Positions 21,546 to 32,670 of a DNA stretch of 64,000 nucleotides are shown in pieces. Made by a program: the position numbers and the translations under genes. The notes under the pieces were generated by a model. The model made no database searches and had not been told where the DNA came from. It worked only from the letters and a program-made list of their open reading frames with translations. Each line of letters opens with the position of its first letter. The stretch's first letter is position 1. Origin of the DNA: Limnephilus marmoratus (lineage: Eukaryota > Arthropoda > Insecta > Trichoptera > Limnephilidae). Location of the stretch: the NCBI GenBank assembly GCA_917880885.1, contig OU862917.1, forward strand, positions 54,668,727 through 54,732,726, given 5' to 3'.

Positions 21546-23190
21546 ATATATTATATATTGCAACGTATTTTTTTTTATTAAAAATAAATTAGGTAATTTG
21601 GAAGGTAGGAGTTTTCGGTCTCATACATTTCATTTTACATGAATGAACTTAAAACTAGTATCAACTCGGTTTCGTGTTAATAATTTTAAAATAAAAAACT
21701 TTCCAAGACGAACTAACTATATTCACTTACGATTAACTTATAAAAGACTTTTTCTCGTTCCTTCTACTATATTTCATTAGATATTGTATATAAATATTAA
21801 CTTTATATTCGTGGATTTTCTCTGAAGGGTTCGACACGTATCTTTGACGCTACTTCCTTGGACCAACTCCCATTCAAATATCGCTATTATACAAATATCT
21901 TTAGTATTCAGCTCTCTCATGTAGGTTTAAAGAACTGCAATTCGTCCTTTAGTATTGGACATTGTTCTGAGTTCTCCGATTATGATGCTCGTATCTGAAA
22001 AGCAGACCGGTGACCAAATTAGGTTGCAGATCCCTGCGCGAGACCCAACGCCGCAATCCGTTAAAATTTTCGTTGGGGAAGTTTTGTCCGTGGAGGTTCC
22101 AGCGGTGGTCGTTAATCATGTCTGCCCCTTTCTCCCACCTCCACACACCCCATCCCCTTCAGCGGATACTAACGGATACTACGGAACTAGCGGATACTGG
22201 CGGATAACGGCGTAATGAAGGCAGACTGCCGACTGACAAGTATTTATGTAATATTGATGCTAGATAACAATATATAGGCGAGGAGGGGTATCATTCAGAC
22301 ATTGGAGCAAGACATACGGTAAGCAAGATTGGACGTTGCATCGAATTGGAGGATTCTAGACACCATCTTCAAACGATTCCATGTGAAAAAATTCTTATCG
22401 ATAGTCCACAATAAAATAGAAATAATGTGGTTGCGATTTCGTGTGGAAAAGATGCTTGATGCGGTTTTACCTCTAGCGGATAGAAATCGAAATACTTATT
22501 AGTCAAAAAAAAAAAAAATTATTACGGATTTAAAGATTGGCTCGATCGCTCGATAGTCAAGGAACAGACCAAGTTAGAGAACATTCCGAAGTTCAAACAT
22601 CAGTCGCAGGAGTTTTTTTTAATGTATTTATTTATGTAAACCTTACAAGAACTACTCTTTCTGGACAGTGGACAGCCATTGAAAATATATCGCCTTGTGG
22701 CTTGCTGTTTGACCTGGCTGGCTCTGTGACCAGGCGGGCAAATTGTTTAAGTTTGGCTGTGTACTGGCGGGTAAATTGGGGGATGTAGTTTGTGATCGTT
22801 AATGAAGGCGAGATTTGTTACGTTCATGCTATATCTTTGCCTATAAGAAAGTAAAAATCACGTAACACCTGAAGGGGGGGTCACTAGGGTCCCCCACATA
22901 TCGCAGATCGTTTCACGTAACATTTGTTTTGTTTTACCCTTTTATTTATTTACTTATATAATTAATTACCATTACTATACCTTCCGCTTAAAATGTTTAA
23001 ATCTTCGCTTAGCTGTCATTAAGTGATGCAAAACGGTAAAAGAGATCGTAAAAAATCGAGCATAACTCAAACACATATTATTGCGGCCCTTTCCAGTAAA
23101 ATTCACTTTTCATGTCCAAACTCGCGGCCTGTTTGCTGTAAGAATAAAAAAAAGTAATAGTGATCCGGGGAGGGAAATTATGTTGTCGGA
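21546..23190. other. No gene seen
   Basis: 22158-22212 has short imperfect repeats of GCGGATACT. Frames at 21949-22215 and 22537-22788 have no recognisable domain. Confidence 0.4.
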
Positions 23191-23199
23191 ATTGAATAG

Positions 23200-23740
23200 A
23201 TATTAAATAATATCTTAAGAAATAGTAATTTGGTAATGTTATTTAAAATTACACATAACTTAATCGATAGTCCTGATCTTCTTCAACGTCTATCATTCCA
23301 TGTTCCAAATCACAACAGCAGACAGTCGCTTACCTTTAATCTCCCTCTTTGTAGGACCAACTCCAAACAGAACTCATTTATCTACAGATCCACACACTCA
23401 TTTAACTTAAATTGTTACCACATTGACATTTGTTACACGACTTTACGTGACATAAAACGAAAACTCACTAAGCAACATGAGATAAACTTGAAAGTTCAAT
23501 CCCTTTAAATTCCCGTCTTTGCCTCTTAATCCTATTCCTACGATCCCCCCCGCCTTTTTTCATATATTATAACTAAAAAAATAATTAATTAAGAAAACAT
23601 CCTTACAATGTCACACGTTATCATTCACTATCATCAGTGGAAAGTTAATAATTAGCATAATTAACTATCTTATTATTGTATTATTATGTAATCTCTGATT
23701 TCCTATCAACTTTCTCAAAAACAAATAAAATTAAAAAAGG
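23200..23740 (+). pseudogene. LINE 3' fragment, RT C-terminal region
   Basis: 23230-23508 encodes MVMLFKITHNLIDSPDLLQR, LSFHVPNHNSRQSL and RTNSKQNSFIYRSTHSFNLN, a block typical of the C-terminus of jockey/CR1-group elements (the LFKILNG and VP..R pattern). The upstream RT is missing. Start Met is incidental. Confidence 0.7.
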
Positions 23741-23754
23741 GATAACGTTTTAAA

Positions 23755-23935
23755 CGCCCAGGTGGAAGGAGAAAAGTGGGAAGACCCAGACTGAAGTAAG
23801 AGGTAAGAGGGAATGCAACACAGTTTCTCAAGGTACCAAACTGGAAGTCAGTCGCTGAGGACAGGAGGAGTTGGAAGCAAATGATGCAGGAGTCTAAAGC
23901 TCAATATGGGCTGTATCGCCATTGAAGAAAAAGAA
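23755..23935 (+). pseudogene. RTE-type LINE C-terminal fragment
   Basis: The plus frame reads GGRRKVGRPRLK, then after an in-frame disruption NWKSVAEDRRSWKQMMQESK and AQYGL before a stop, the hallmark end of RTE/BovB-like proteins (GRP..RW, then W..LA.DR..W). An A/G-rich tail (AAGAAAAAGAAGAATG) follows, as expected for an RTE 3' end. Confidence 0.75.
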
Positions 23936-24702
23936 GAATGTTTTAAACGCATTTCGATTACCTATTTGTCGAGTTTTCTAGGATTTCCTTAGAGTACGCG
24001 ATGTAAAAAAAACTACGAATTTATTGCGCAAAGCTCTCGTTTGGGGGTGTATATTACCCCTCTCCGGGGTGGGAGGGTAAAAAATGAATGATAAAGAAAA
24101 ACGACTCGTTCTCAGAAAGAGAGAAAACGCATACAGACAACACCATAATTACAATATAATTTAAATATTATTCTCACGATTAAGGCTTTACTTAACAATA
24201 AGCTGCCCATTTTCTTTGGATTGCATTATGTCTAAGGTCCCATCTAGTCAACTTCCTACCAACCCATGTAGAGGCCATTTAGCTATAATTATTATAATCT
24301 TATTATTATTAGTGCACGACGGTCCAGTCGCTGGAGGGGGGGGGGGGGATGCTGGAACCCAGTTAACACTACGTGCAGACTGGTTTATCTCGTCTATCTG
24401 CGATCTCTAATGCCTGCAAATAATCTTAATTAAGTGGGGTGTGCTGTGACTGTGACAATCCATTTTCTGATTTTGATGACGTAATAAAAGGGATTAACAA
24501 TGATACAATATATGTGAGGCTATTTTCACATAATATGTACCTACATCCACTTATATTGTACGCCTATACGTGGGCTTCTACAAACATGTGATAAAGATAA
24601 TAATTTTGTGTAACGGTAATCATGAATTACAACACGCTATTTAAATTATGGTGACCGAACAACGCAGAATCATGCAACTTCAATACCTCCTCTGAAAAGT
24701 CA
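23936..24702. other. No gene seen
   Basis: 24040-24085 has a small inverted C/G-rich motif around TACCCCTCTCCGGGGTGGG; 24330-24350 is a G run. Confidence 0.4.
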
Positions 24703-24951
24703 TTAAGGCGATCCAATAGTCCAGGAAAAAATCGAAATCGGAATCGAAAAATCCTTTATGGGAGTTCAAAATACTTGAGAAAAAGCTTTTGGAAAGGTTG
24801 GCAAAGGTATTTGAGAGTATTTTTACAGATTGATTTCGTAAAGGCCTGTTAAATCATTAACTCCTGTTTTACGCATTGTTTATTGTAATAAAAACTAAAT
24901 TTAAAATTGATTTCACAGAACCAAGCGACGCGGAACCACACGTCTGTACCC

Positions 24952-25125
24952 CGCTCATGCAGACGCATCCGCCGCCATTGACCTGGACAAACCTCACCCC
25001 ATGAACCCGGGCACCCTGCTAAGTCACCAAACGTAGCGAACCACTTGGGCTGACCTAATGGCAGAGGTTATCGAATAAATGGTTCCCGGGGTGGCGGTAC
25101 CCATACCGGCCTCCTAAATTAAATA
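24952..25125 (-). repeat. SINE-L head fragment
   Basis: Contains the full head region including GGTACCGCCACCCCGGGAAC on minus; the body and tail are missing, replaced by the TTAA element arm. Confidence 0.6.
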
Positions 25126-25392
25126 CGATTGTCATTATATGTACGTTATTATTAATCTTCTTACAACTGCAATCTACTAAACACGAGAAAGTATAGCCAA
25201 TTGCATGCAATCTAGGTATAAGCGAATATCCAAGTGCGGATTCGAGATATACATTAAGGTTTTACACCTACAAAAATTTTTAGAAGTTTTTTAATTAGCT
25301 GAACATTTAAGAAATAATAAAAAATATCATAACATAACAAATAATAAATAGAAAAATGAAATAATTAATCTTTGTATAAACCACTTATATGA

Positions 25393-25447
25393 TGCGCAAA
25401 TCCGACCGGTTTCGGAACAAACGTTCCTTCGTCAGGGAAAGCTTATA
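25393..25447 (-). ncRNA. Type I hammerhead ribozyme (inverted copy)
   Basis: On minus: CTGACGA (25435-25429), helix II GGAAC, loop GTTT, GTTCC (25427-25414), GAAA (25413-25410), CCGGTC (25409-25404) with cleavage expected after the C, then GGATTTGCGC. Helix III is the palindrome ACCGGU. Confidence 0.75.
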
Positions 25448-25514
25448 CTAATTTGACAGTTTCAAACAATGTTAAGCAAATTAAAAATATATTAATATTT
25501 ATTATTTCAAATTA

Positions 25515-25570
25515 GTATAAGCTTCCTGACGAAGGAACGTTTGTTCCGAAACCGGTCGGATTTGCGCATC
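25515..25570 (+). ncRNA. Type I hammerhead ribozyme (sense copy)
   Basis: CTGACGA (25526-25532), helix II GGAAC/GTTCC (25534-25547), GAAA (25548-25551), CCGGTC (25552-25557), then GGATTTGCGC. Helix I pairs the TCC before the core with GGA after the site, with an internal loop beyond, as in Penelope-like hammerheads. Confidence 0.75.
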
Positions 25571-25662
25571 ATATAAGTGGTTTATACAAAGTTTAATTAT
25601 TTCATTTTTCTATAATGGATAACCACAAAGTAGCTACATTAAAAAATATAAATAATAAATAG

Positions 25663-26759
25663 TCTATGTACTTAAATTGGTAGAACACGATATTTTAGAA
25701 GAGTGTGTGATAAACGCATGTGACAATTAATATATTTTTAATTAAAAAATTTTTTTTTCACTATTTTGTTGTCAATTTTAAATACACCTCGTTCTGTTTA
25801 TATAGTATATTTTCTTCCCATTTAGACTTTGCTGTGCCAACTATTTGTCTGTGATATAAGCACCCACTTCACGGCCAACCACAAAAGCATCTAAACACAT
25901 ATAAAGCATCACGCCATTCCAGACGCAATTAACACAGCAATAGGGACTATTTTCATTTGCCGGACAAGCACTAGATAAGATGAAATTCAACACTAAATTC
26001 ACAGATCTCGACTAACCCCTAACGGCCGAGCTTCTAGCCGACCATCGAGGGTAGGCGCTCAGAATGCGCTCGGTCCACTTCACCCCCGTTGAAACAGAGA
26101 GCCGAAAATATTTAATGTTCACATTCTAAGCTCCGGGGGATGGGGAGGGCTTAGGATGGGATAGCCACGAGGTAGTGGAAGGGTAGTCGGTTTTAGTTTG
26201 AAGTAATGGTCACATTCACAGCGCTTCAACCCTTTCGGCTCTTTGAATAATTGGTGGTATGGACCGAAGTGCGGAAAAGGGTTTGAAGATTTGGAAAGGG
26301 GAGGTCAGCTTTTACATAGAGCCTACACTGTTAAATAATACATAATGCAGCTCGTGCATTCATACATACACACTATAGCTCCCTAGGTAATACGCTCCCT
26401 GTAATGATGTGTGTACTGGCTGGACATACATTAAGGGTAGTAAATTGTACGGGTAACTCGATACGGGGTGATTTTTGCAACAGCTTGCAAATAAACCTGT
26501 TTGAAATGGCAGTCCTTTTTTAAATGTCCATTGAAACGACGATGTTTTTGCAGGACAAACTTGATTTATTATTATTATTGTTAGTCTTGTTTTACAAACT
26601 AGTTTTTGTCGCTTTTGATTTGTGATTTTAAGAATTAAAAAATTGCAGCCATTCCTCGTTCATTTTATTGAATTTGTTCATTATTATATCCTTTGGGACA
26701 GCTGTTATAACACCCAATTTAAAAAAAACGCCCATAGATTTTCGTTTACAGGCAATAGG
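25663..26759. other. No gene seen (interior of TTAA element)
   Basis: Nothing recognised. 26100-26300 is relatively G-rich on the plus strand. Confidence 0.4.
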
Positions 26760-27604
26760 ACTTGTTTAAGATGAAGTCATGCGAAATAATGCAAAATCAT
26801 ACAAAATCAAGTATTTTTGTTATAAAAATTTGATCGTTTAGAAGTATTATAGATGCTTCATTTAAATACTGCGTGTAGAACATATCTTGGCCCTTAAAAA
26901 TGGCCGATAATTCTTTTATATGTCTTTTAATAAGCATAAAAAAATAAAGTATTAGGTCTATAAAAAAACTTTCAAGTGCAAACTCTCCTACTTATAAACC
27001 CCTTTTCGAGTGTAATTTTATTGTTTAGTGTGGGAAATTCTGTTTAATTTATAATAATCGTAAAAAAATAATATTCACGTCCGAACTCCACAAAATAAAA
27101 TAAAATATGCATTTTCGCATTGTTATTTTACAATACGGCTAGCAGTCGACGAATTTGGATTTTCAAAGTGAACCCTATGCCGTCCACCTAAGGACTACAG
27201 ACTTGCCACACCCATTTTGTATCAGTTCCGCCCCAGCCGCGACGGGGAATAGACGTCACAGACTCCGCGTCGCTTGGTTCCGTGAAATCTTTTCAAATTT
27301 CGTTGTTATTGTAATAAACAATGCGTAAAAAATGAGTTATTGTTTTTTAAGGGCCTTTACGAAATCAACTCGTAAAAAAATCTTAAATACCTTTCCAAAA
27401 GCTTTTTCTCAAGTATTTTTAAACTTCTCCCAAAAAGGGGCGTGATTCCGAATTCAATTTTTTTTCCTGGACTATTGGATCGCCTTAAGGTACTAAAATA
27501 TCTATGAATATTTATTTAAAAAAACAATATTTTTTCTTTTAAAAACAAATCAATTCGGTGTTTTTATGAGTATTTATCATCTTTTTTTTAGATAGTTCAA
27601 AAAA

Positions 27605-27870
27605 ATTGCCTCAGAGAAAATATATATTAACTCCACGCAAGAGGCCCTGAGGAAAAAATCGCTCAGGGATTATTTCATCCTTCAAACGAAGGAGAGGTAG
27701 TTCTGGGAAGGAAAAAGGTATGAGGGATGGGTAGGAATCAGGATCGTACCATAGCCGAGCCGTTGAACTCAAGAACCAGTCATGGAAACGACCCGTTCTC
27801 ATGTGACTAATGTCAACCTTGTAAAACCCTCAGGGCTTCCTGTGTGGAGTTAATGTAAAAAAAATGTAGG
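27605..27870 (-). pseudogene. Chimeric LINE-L / SINE-L 3' fragments, inverted pair
   Basis: On minus the frame starts MRTGRFHDWFLSSTARLWYD as in LINE-L, then jumps to PDSYPSLIPFSFPELPLL, which is the translation of the non-coding SINE-L tail. The LINE-L 3' stem-loop follows at 27650-27605. At 27835-27870 a second LINE-L terminus (CTTCCTGTGTGGAGTTAATG) points the other way. The junction at about 27745 suggests template switching or recombination between the two families. Confidence 0.6.
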
Positions 27871-29309
27871 TGTTTAAGTACCTTCTTGAAAAATCTCGTG
27901 ATTTCAATAAAAAAAATGTATTGAATTATCAAATAAGATAAAATTACAACCATACTTTCTTGGCACCTGAGGTGATTTTTCACAAAAAAGCGATCTACAA
28001 ATTATTCAATTATTACATGATGCAGTAATATTTAATCTTTCAGATAAATATTAACCCTCAAATAAAACAAGGAAACAATGGCGTAGAGTTCTGTAAGTAG
28101 AAGTAGAATGGGAGAGTAAGACGGGAGGGTCTGTAGCTAGGAACTAAGGGTTGGGTCGCAAGGACTGAGGATCGTGTTTAAAATGTAAAGTAAACTCGCA
28201 CTGTCATCCCCTTGTCACATATCTCTAGTGCGTCCCCATCCTTGCTTTCTACACGCATTCATACTTTCAAGCCAGGGAAGGAACGTTACAAATTAAAGAA
28301 AACCCTTCAGTTTGCTTCTATGGAAGTTTAATAAGGGATATATAATTTTAACCACAAATATATCGCCGCTGTGATTATACGAGTAAAATTTTACGTTTAT
28401 GTCAACGTTTTCGTGGGAAAATCTTTTATTTTTTAATTCCGGTTTTTTTTTAAATTAGGTATATCATAATGCTTTTTGACATAATATGTAATGCACTCTC
28501 CCAATAAAGTGCTTAGGAGAAAAGAACTTACTCGTATATATATTAGAAGTATTTTAAAAGTTACAGAGTGTACTGAAATAATTATTAATTTCAAAAGTGA
28601 AATACAATTAATATAATCATTTTTCATAACTATAAAGAAGACAACATATTCACAAAAAGAGAGAGGGTAATTTTATAACATAATATATACATACAAGTAT
28701 TAAACTATAATATGGGTAAGATGTACGTAATACAAAAGAAATGACTAGCAAAACATAAGATACTGTAGAAAAAATATAAATTGTACGGTCGTATTACAAA
28801 ATTATTATTTTTTTTTTATAAATGACAAAGTTTTTATGTTCGTATAAAAAGGGGTTATTGATTGAATAATTATATTCCCTTGTATGGATAGTGATGCTGT
28901 GATGTTGTAGTTCGTACGAGTAAAATGGATAGCACACCAACAGAACTATTTCTTATGCTAATATTTAATGGTGGGACATTATTTTAATTATAGGAATCTT
29001 TATGTAACTGAAGTAGTAAAAATTTGTACTAAATTTTTGTTAAGTGGTGGAACCAGGAAATTTTGGATAGCAATATGATTTTTTTTTAAATAATTTTTAT
29101 TTTAAAGCGTATTTTTTAATTGTTTCGACTTAAAGTAGGGATGAATTATATGTTCCCCCAAGCCACGATTCCATATTGTAGCACAGAATGCGAAAGTGCA
29201 AAATAAATACCTTTTAGCATGTTTACTGATATAGTATTTATAAGTCTGAAAAATATATAAATCAGTTTCCTCATTATGTCACAATGTACAAAAATATTGA
29301 AACAAAGTT
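27871..29309. other. No gene seen
   Basis: AT-rich, with homopolymer runs. A 64-codon minus frame (28433-28627) has no known motif. Confidence 0.4.
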
Positions 29310-29477
29310 AGGGAACGTACCCATACTACGTGACCAATTTTTTGCAATTTTTAACCCCCCCCCCCCCCCCGGTGACCAAAATCCTAAGCAAACCGCCGCT
29401 CATTTGTACCAAGCGTGACATTTTGAAGACCCCCCCCCCCCCCCCCGAAGAGGTCACGTAGTATGGGTACGTTCCCT
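29310..29477. mobile_element. MITE with 26-27-bp inverted ends and C17-type runs
   Basis: Ends AGGGAACGTACCCATACTAC then GTGACC on the left and the reverse complement on the right. Two long C homopolymers lie near 29347-29371 and 29430-29447. Non-coding. Homopolymer lengths may be unreliable in assembly. Confidence 0.85.
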
Positions 29478-31089
29478 TATTTTTAAAAATATAAATAGAG
29501 AGAAATGAGTACTAAAAGTAGTAAAATAGTTATTTATGGGCACCTGCCGACGAGCCATATTTTTGGCTCATTGCATATTTCGCTCAACAAAAGACCCTTA
29601 TCTCTTTACATTGAGTAAAAGCTATTTTTATTTTTATTTAAAAACTTGAAAAAATAATTTAAAAAAATTATTGTCAAAAATACATACATTAAATAAAAAA
29701 TTACATATCTTTTTTTTTTATAAATTTTAAAATAGTTAAAAATAGAGGAGATGAATGTCAGTTTGTCTAGTAACTCTTCGACAATCACCTGTCATACGAG
29801 ATATTACATTGTGTTTATTGCAGTCTTTGCAATCCACCATTCCAAAATCACATAATTTTATGTAACTAGCACCGCAGGTTTTTACTGCTAGGCCCTGCGG
29901 GCGGCTATTAGTTCGGTTTCGCCGCGTTTACTGTTGGTGACCATTTTGATCCAATACTAACCGATTCCAAAAACAGCCCGTTCCTCGGATCCACTGTAGC
30001 CAATCACCGAGACAGAGCAATGACGTTATATATAAAATATAGCCACTTGATACAAGATCTTTTGTTTTGTCATTACCGTCAATCTTTTGATCTCCGGAGA
30101 GATACCACATATTCACAAATTCGTAGCAGTTATACCTAGGGGGAGACGTCCCCGTCCGACCTGCTGACGGAAATAGCGACATCTTGTGTCGAATTCTTAA
30201 ATTCGAAACCGAATTATGACAGTAGCTTTGTGTGAAATTCCACATACACAGATGTTATTTGTGGCGCGGCGCGTATAGCGTGGCGTCCGACATGCACTCG
30301 TAGCTGGGTTAACCACGCAGACGCTACGGTATTAATAACGTTCGATGTAAACTTCAAAAGGAGAAAGAGCTTACAAATTTCTCTCTCTCTAAATCAATTT
30401 TATTTGTTCTTTTGCCGACTTTGCAATCTTTTCTAAATGACTCTGAAAAATCTATTTATTATAACAACATAGGTAATTTGAAGGCATTACACGGAATCAG
30501 TGGATTTTCTTAAATCCCAATATAAACTCAAAACAAAACCAGCAGAATCCGGAATCAAAGCATCCCTTAAAAAACAAAACAAAAGCCGAATTAATTAATT
30601 AGCAAACGAATGAATTTACCACGCACGCCCCTTCTGGGTTGACCCCTCCCCCGCCCTGAAAAGGGTATTTAAACCTAAAACGAAAATGTCAACCCTAGGA
30701 AAATATTTGAATATAACATTTCTCTAAGGAAACACAGAATAACCCAACCCACCCCACATTCCAGCGTCCCCCCGACATCCGCGCCCGGTGCGCCCTCACG
30801 GACACGAGGTTACTTTAATGCTTTTAATTTTACACGAGGAATGGCCGCCGTATATTTTATTCAAAATTCCAATCTAGATTTTTAAGGGTAGGATGATCTT
30901 GGCATTTTTTGCATTCAAAGACAAAGTTGCTGCTGAAAATTTAGATTTTTAAAGGTAGTTAAGTGGGTACCTACCTACCAAAACTACCCATACAAAATTA
31001 AATGTTAAGGTTATATTTTTGTTCATTAGTTCAAACGGGAAACATCTGTTACTCGTAAATAACATAAGATTAATAACACATTTAATTTG
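29478..31089. other. No gene seen
   Basis: A 105-codon minus frame at 29928-30245 is unrecognised. 30260-30330 is CpG-rich. Confidence 0.4.
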
Positions 31090-31094
31090 TTCTT

Positions 31095-31300
31095 TATTTT
31101 AGTATTTTGTTCTTACAGTGTCATCCAGTGGCAATCGTCTTGGTGAAATACCAATTTTCAGAATCGAACGGTTGCTTGAAATGATAATAGTAGTATATGG
31201 TGACCAGATCTGAAGAGCCATGTACCTACTTCCCAACCTTCCTCTGCCCCTTCTTCTTCCCTACCCTACTCCCTCCTGCCTCACAAACTTAATTGTTCTA
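31095..31300 (+). repeat. Diverged SINE S1 body
   Basis: GTGACCAGATCTGAAGAGCC and the following pyrimidine-rich TTCCTCTGCCCC tract match S1; head and tail not clear. Confidence 0.6.
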
Positions 31301-31389
31301 AATAAAATGAAACAAATTTAAGAAAATAAATCTCTTCAACTCAAACACGTTAAATATATTTTTTTGCAAATTTTAAGTTGGTACTATTT

Positions 31390-31640
31390 TGTATTATTGA
31401 AGTGAAAACATCTTTAGCACTGTTGTGATTTGAAACTCGATGAAACGAAAAATAGCGACACAAAAAAGAGACAAACACATACTCTATAATAGGATTTAGC
31501 CTGCGTGGTCTCCTCTTTGTGCGGTGTTTCGCACGCTTGTCGATCCTTTATGCGATGCTTAGTAATCTTGTCCACTCTTGTCTTCTTTAGTTTTGGGAAG
31601 GTTTTCTTCTACCGCATGTGAATTGCACACTCTGATTTTT
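31390..31640 (-). repeat. Dispersed repeat R2, second copy
   Basis: Reverse complement resembles 5195-5530: CTACCGCATGTGAATTGCAC and GAAACTCGATGAAACG words align in the same order. Confidence 0.55.
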
Positions 31641-32408
31641 CTAACTAACCAACCATCACGCCATTTCCCGCAGAGATAGGCAGAGTGGACAAACCACCAA
31701 ACAACTCTGTCTTAGCATACACTTCTTCCTTCATTCACATAAACCATTCTGTTACTGATTTTTATATGTCATCGTTACCGTATTAGTATTATACTCGTAC
31801 ATACATAATATGGTATCGTTTTCTAAACTTAATACATACGTTGAGTATTTACTGTACCTACAATACTGTACATGGTAAATGGGTGTTCGTGCTACAGCAA
31901 AAGGGGTGAATGCAGAATTCCTCTTGAGTTTCCAGTTCAGGCTCCTCAGGTAGGACAAACGTATGGGCATTCCGAGTTCCGGCCTTTTGTTCGAATGTCC
32001 TTTGTCCCCAGGATTGCGGAATGCGCCGCTACAAATAATAATAATATCATTATTCTTAAGGCTTTGGACAAGACAACCCGGGGAAAATAAATTATACAGT
32101 ATTCTATACAATTTTAGCAAAAATGATTGTAACCGCATGTGTATTCCCCAGGGTTAAAAATTAAGTTTTCTTAGCTAGTAAAAAAATACTGTGATCTTAT
32201 TAAAGGTTGTTCCGTTTCGTGAAGGTCATTTTTTGGAAATTTATTATTACCATTATTGTTTTCTTAATTTTGAATTTTTACCGGCTGCGCCGATGTGCTG
32301 TAAGTAGGGTATTTGAAATATAAGTGAGTACAACTGTTACAACATTTAATGTAGGTGGCAGCTAAATGACAAAAGATGATCCAACCATACATGTAAACTC
32401 ATTTATTG
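31641..32408. other. No gene seen
   Basis: Overlapping short frames at 31752-32157 on both strands show no family signature. Confidence 0.4.
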
Positions 32409-32469
32409 AACACACAATACTAATATAATGAATAACAAATCACTTTGTTTAAACCACTATATTATACAC

Positions 32470-32515
32470 AATATCTACATGTTTCGATAACAATGTTATC
32501 TTCATCAGGATATGT
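32470..32515 (-). ncRNA. Type I hammerhead ribozyme (inverted copy)
   Basis: On minus: CTGATGA (32508-32502), helix II GATAAC, ATT, GTTATC (32500-32486, perfect), GAAA (32485-32482), CATGTA (32481-32476), then GATATTGTG pairing with ATATC upstream. Confidence 0.8.
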
Positions 32516-32517
32516 CA

Positions 32518-32580
32518 ATATTGACATATCCTGATGAAGATAGCATTGTTATCGAAACATGTAGATATTGTATACAATAT
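32518..32580 (+). ncRNA. Type I hammerhead ribozyme (sense copy)
   Basis: ATATC, CTGATGA (32531-32537), helix II GATAGC, ATT, GTTATC (32539-32553, one G-U pair), GAAA (32554-32557), CATGTA (32558-32563), then GATATTGTATAC. Helix I pairs ATATC with GATAT. Helix III is the palindrome ACAUGU. Confidence 0.8.
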
Positions 32581-32670
32581 AGTGGTTTATAAACAAAGTG
32601 ATATGTTATTCATTATATAATTAATGATGCCACAAAGTAATTTTGCGAAGTTTGAAGAAGACACAATACT

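Larger units (their letters stand above)
25340..25662 (+). mobile_element. Penelope-like foldback unit with two hammerheads
   Basis: A 13-bp direct repeat, AAATAATAAATAG, flanks the unit at 25340-25352 and 25650-25662. Inside, the left arm (25353-25475) is the reverse complement of most of the right arm (25500-25615). Each arm has a hammerhead core. The right arm runs on beyond the left arm's match with ATAATGGATAACCACAAAGT. Plus is taken as sense because the same extended tail follows the nuclease-like remnant at 61573-62240. No coding in this copy. Confidence 0.75.
24703..27488. mobile_element. TTAA foldback element with nested insertions
   Basis: Left arm 24703-24950 starts TTAAGGCGATCCAATAGTCC; right arm 26760-27488 ends, on minus, with the same TTAAGGCGATCCAATAGTCC. 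The long arm matches 15183-15930 nearly base for base in stretches (GCATTTTCGCATTGTTATTT). The centre holds a SINE-L head (24952-25125), a hammerhead foldback insertion (25340-25662) and unassigned sequence. The two ends could also belong to two separate defective copies. Confidence 0.6.
32409..32670 (+). mobile_element. Penelope-like foldback unit, second subfamily
   Basis: Flanked by AACACACAATACT (32409-32421) and AAGACACAATACT (32658-32670), a 13-bp duplication with one mismatch. Left arm 32422-32512 is the reverse complement of 32526-32612. Each arm carries a hammerhead core. Right tail continues TAATGATGCCACAAAGTAAT, homologous to AATGGATAACCACAAAGTAG in the other subfamily. No coding. 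Confidence 0.75.
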
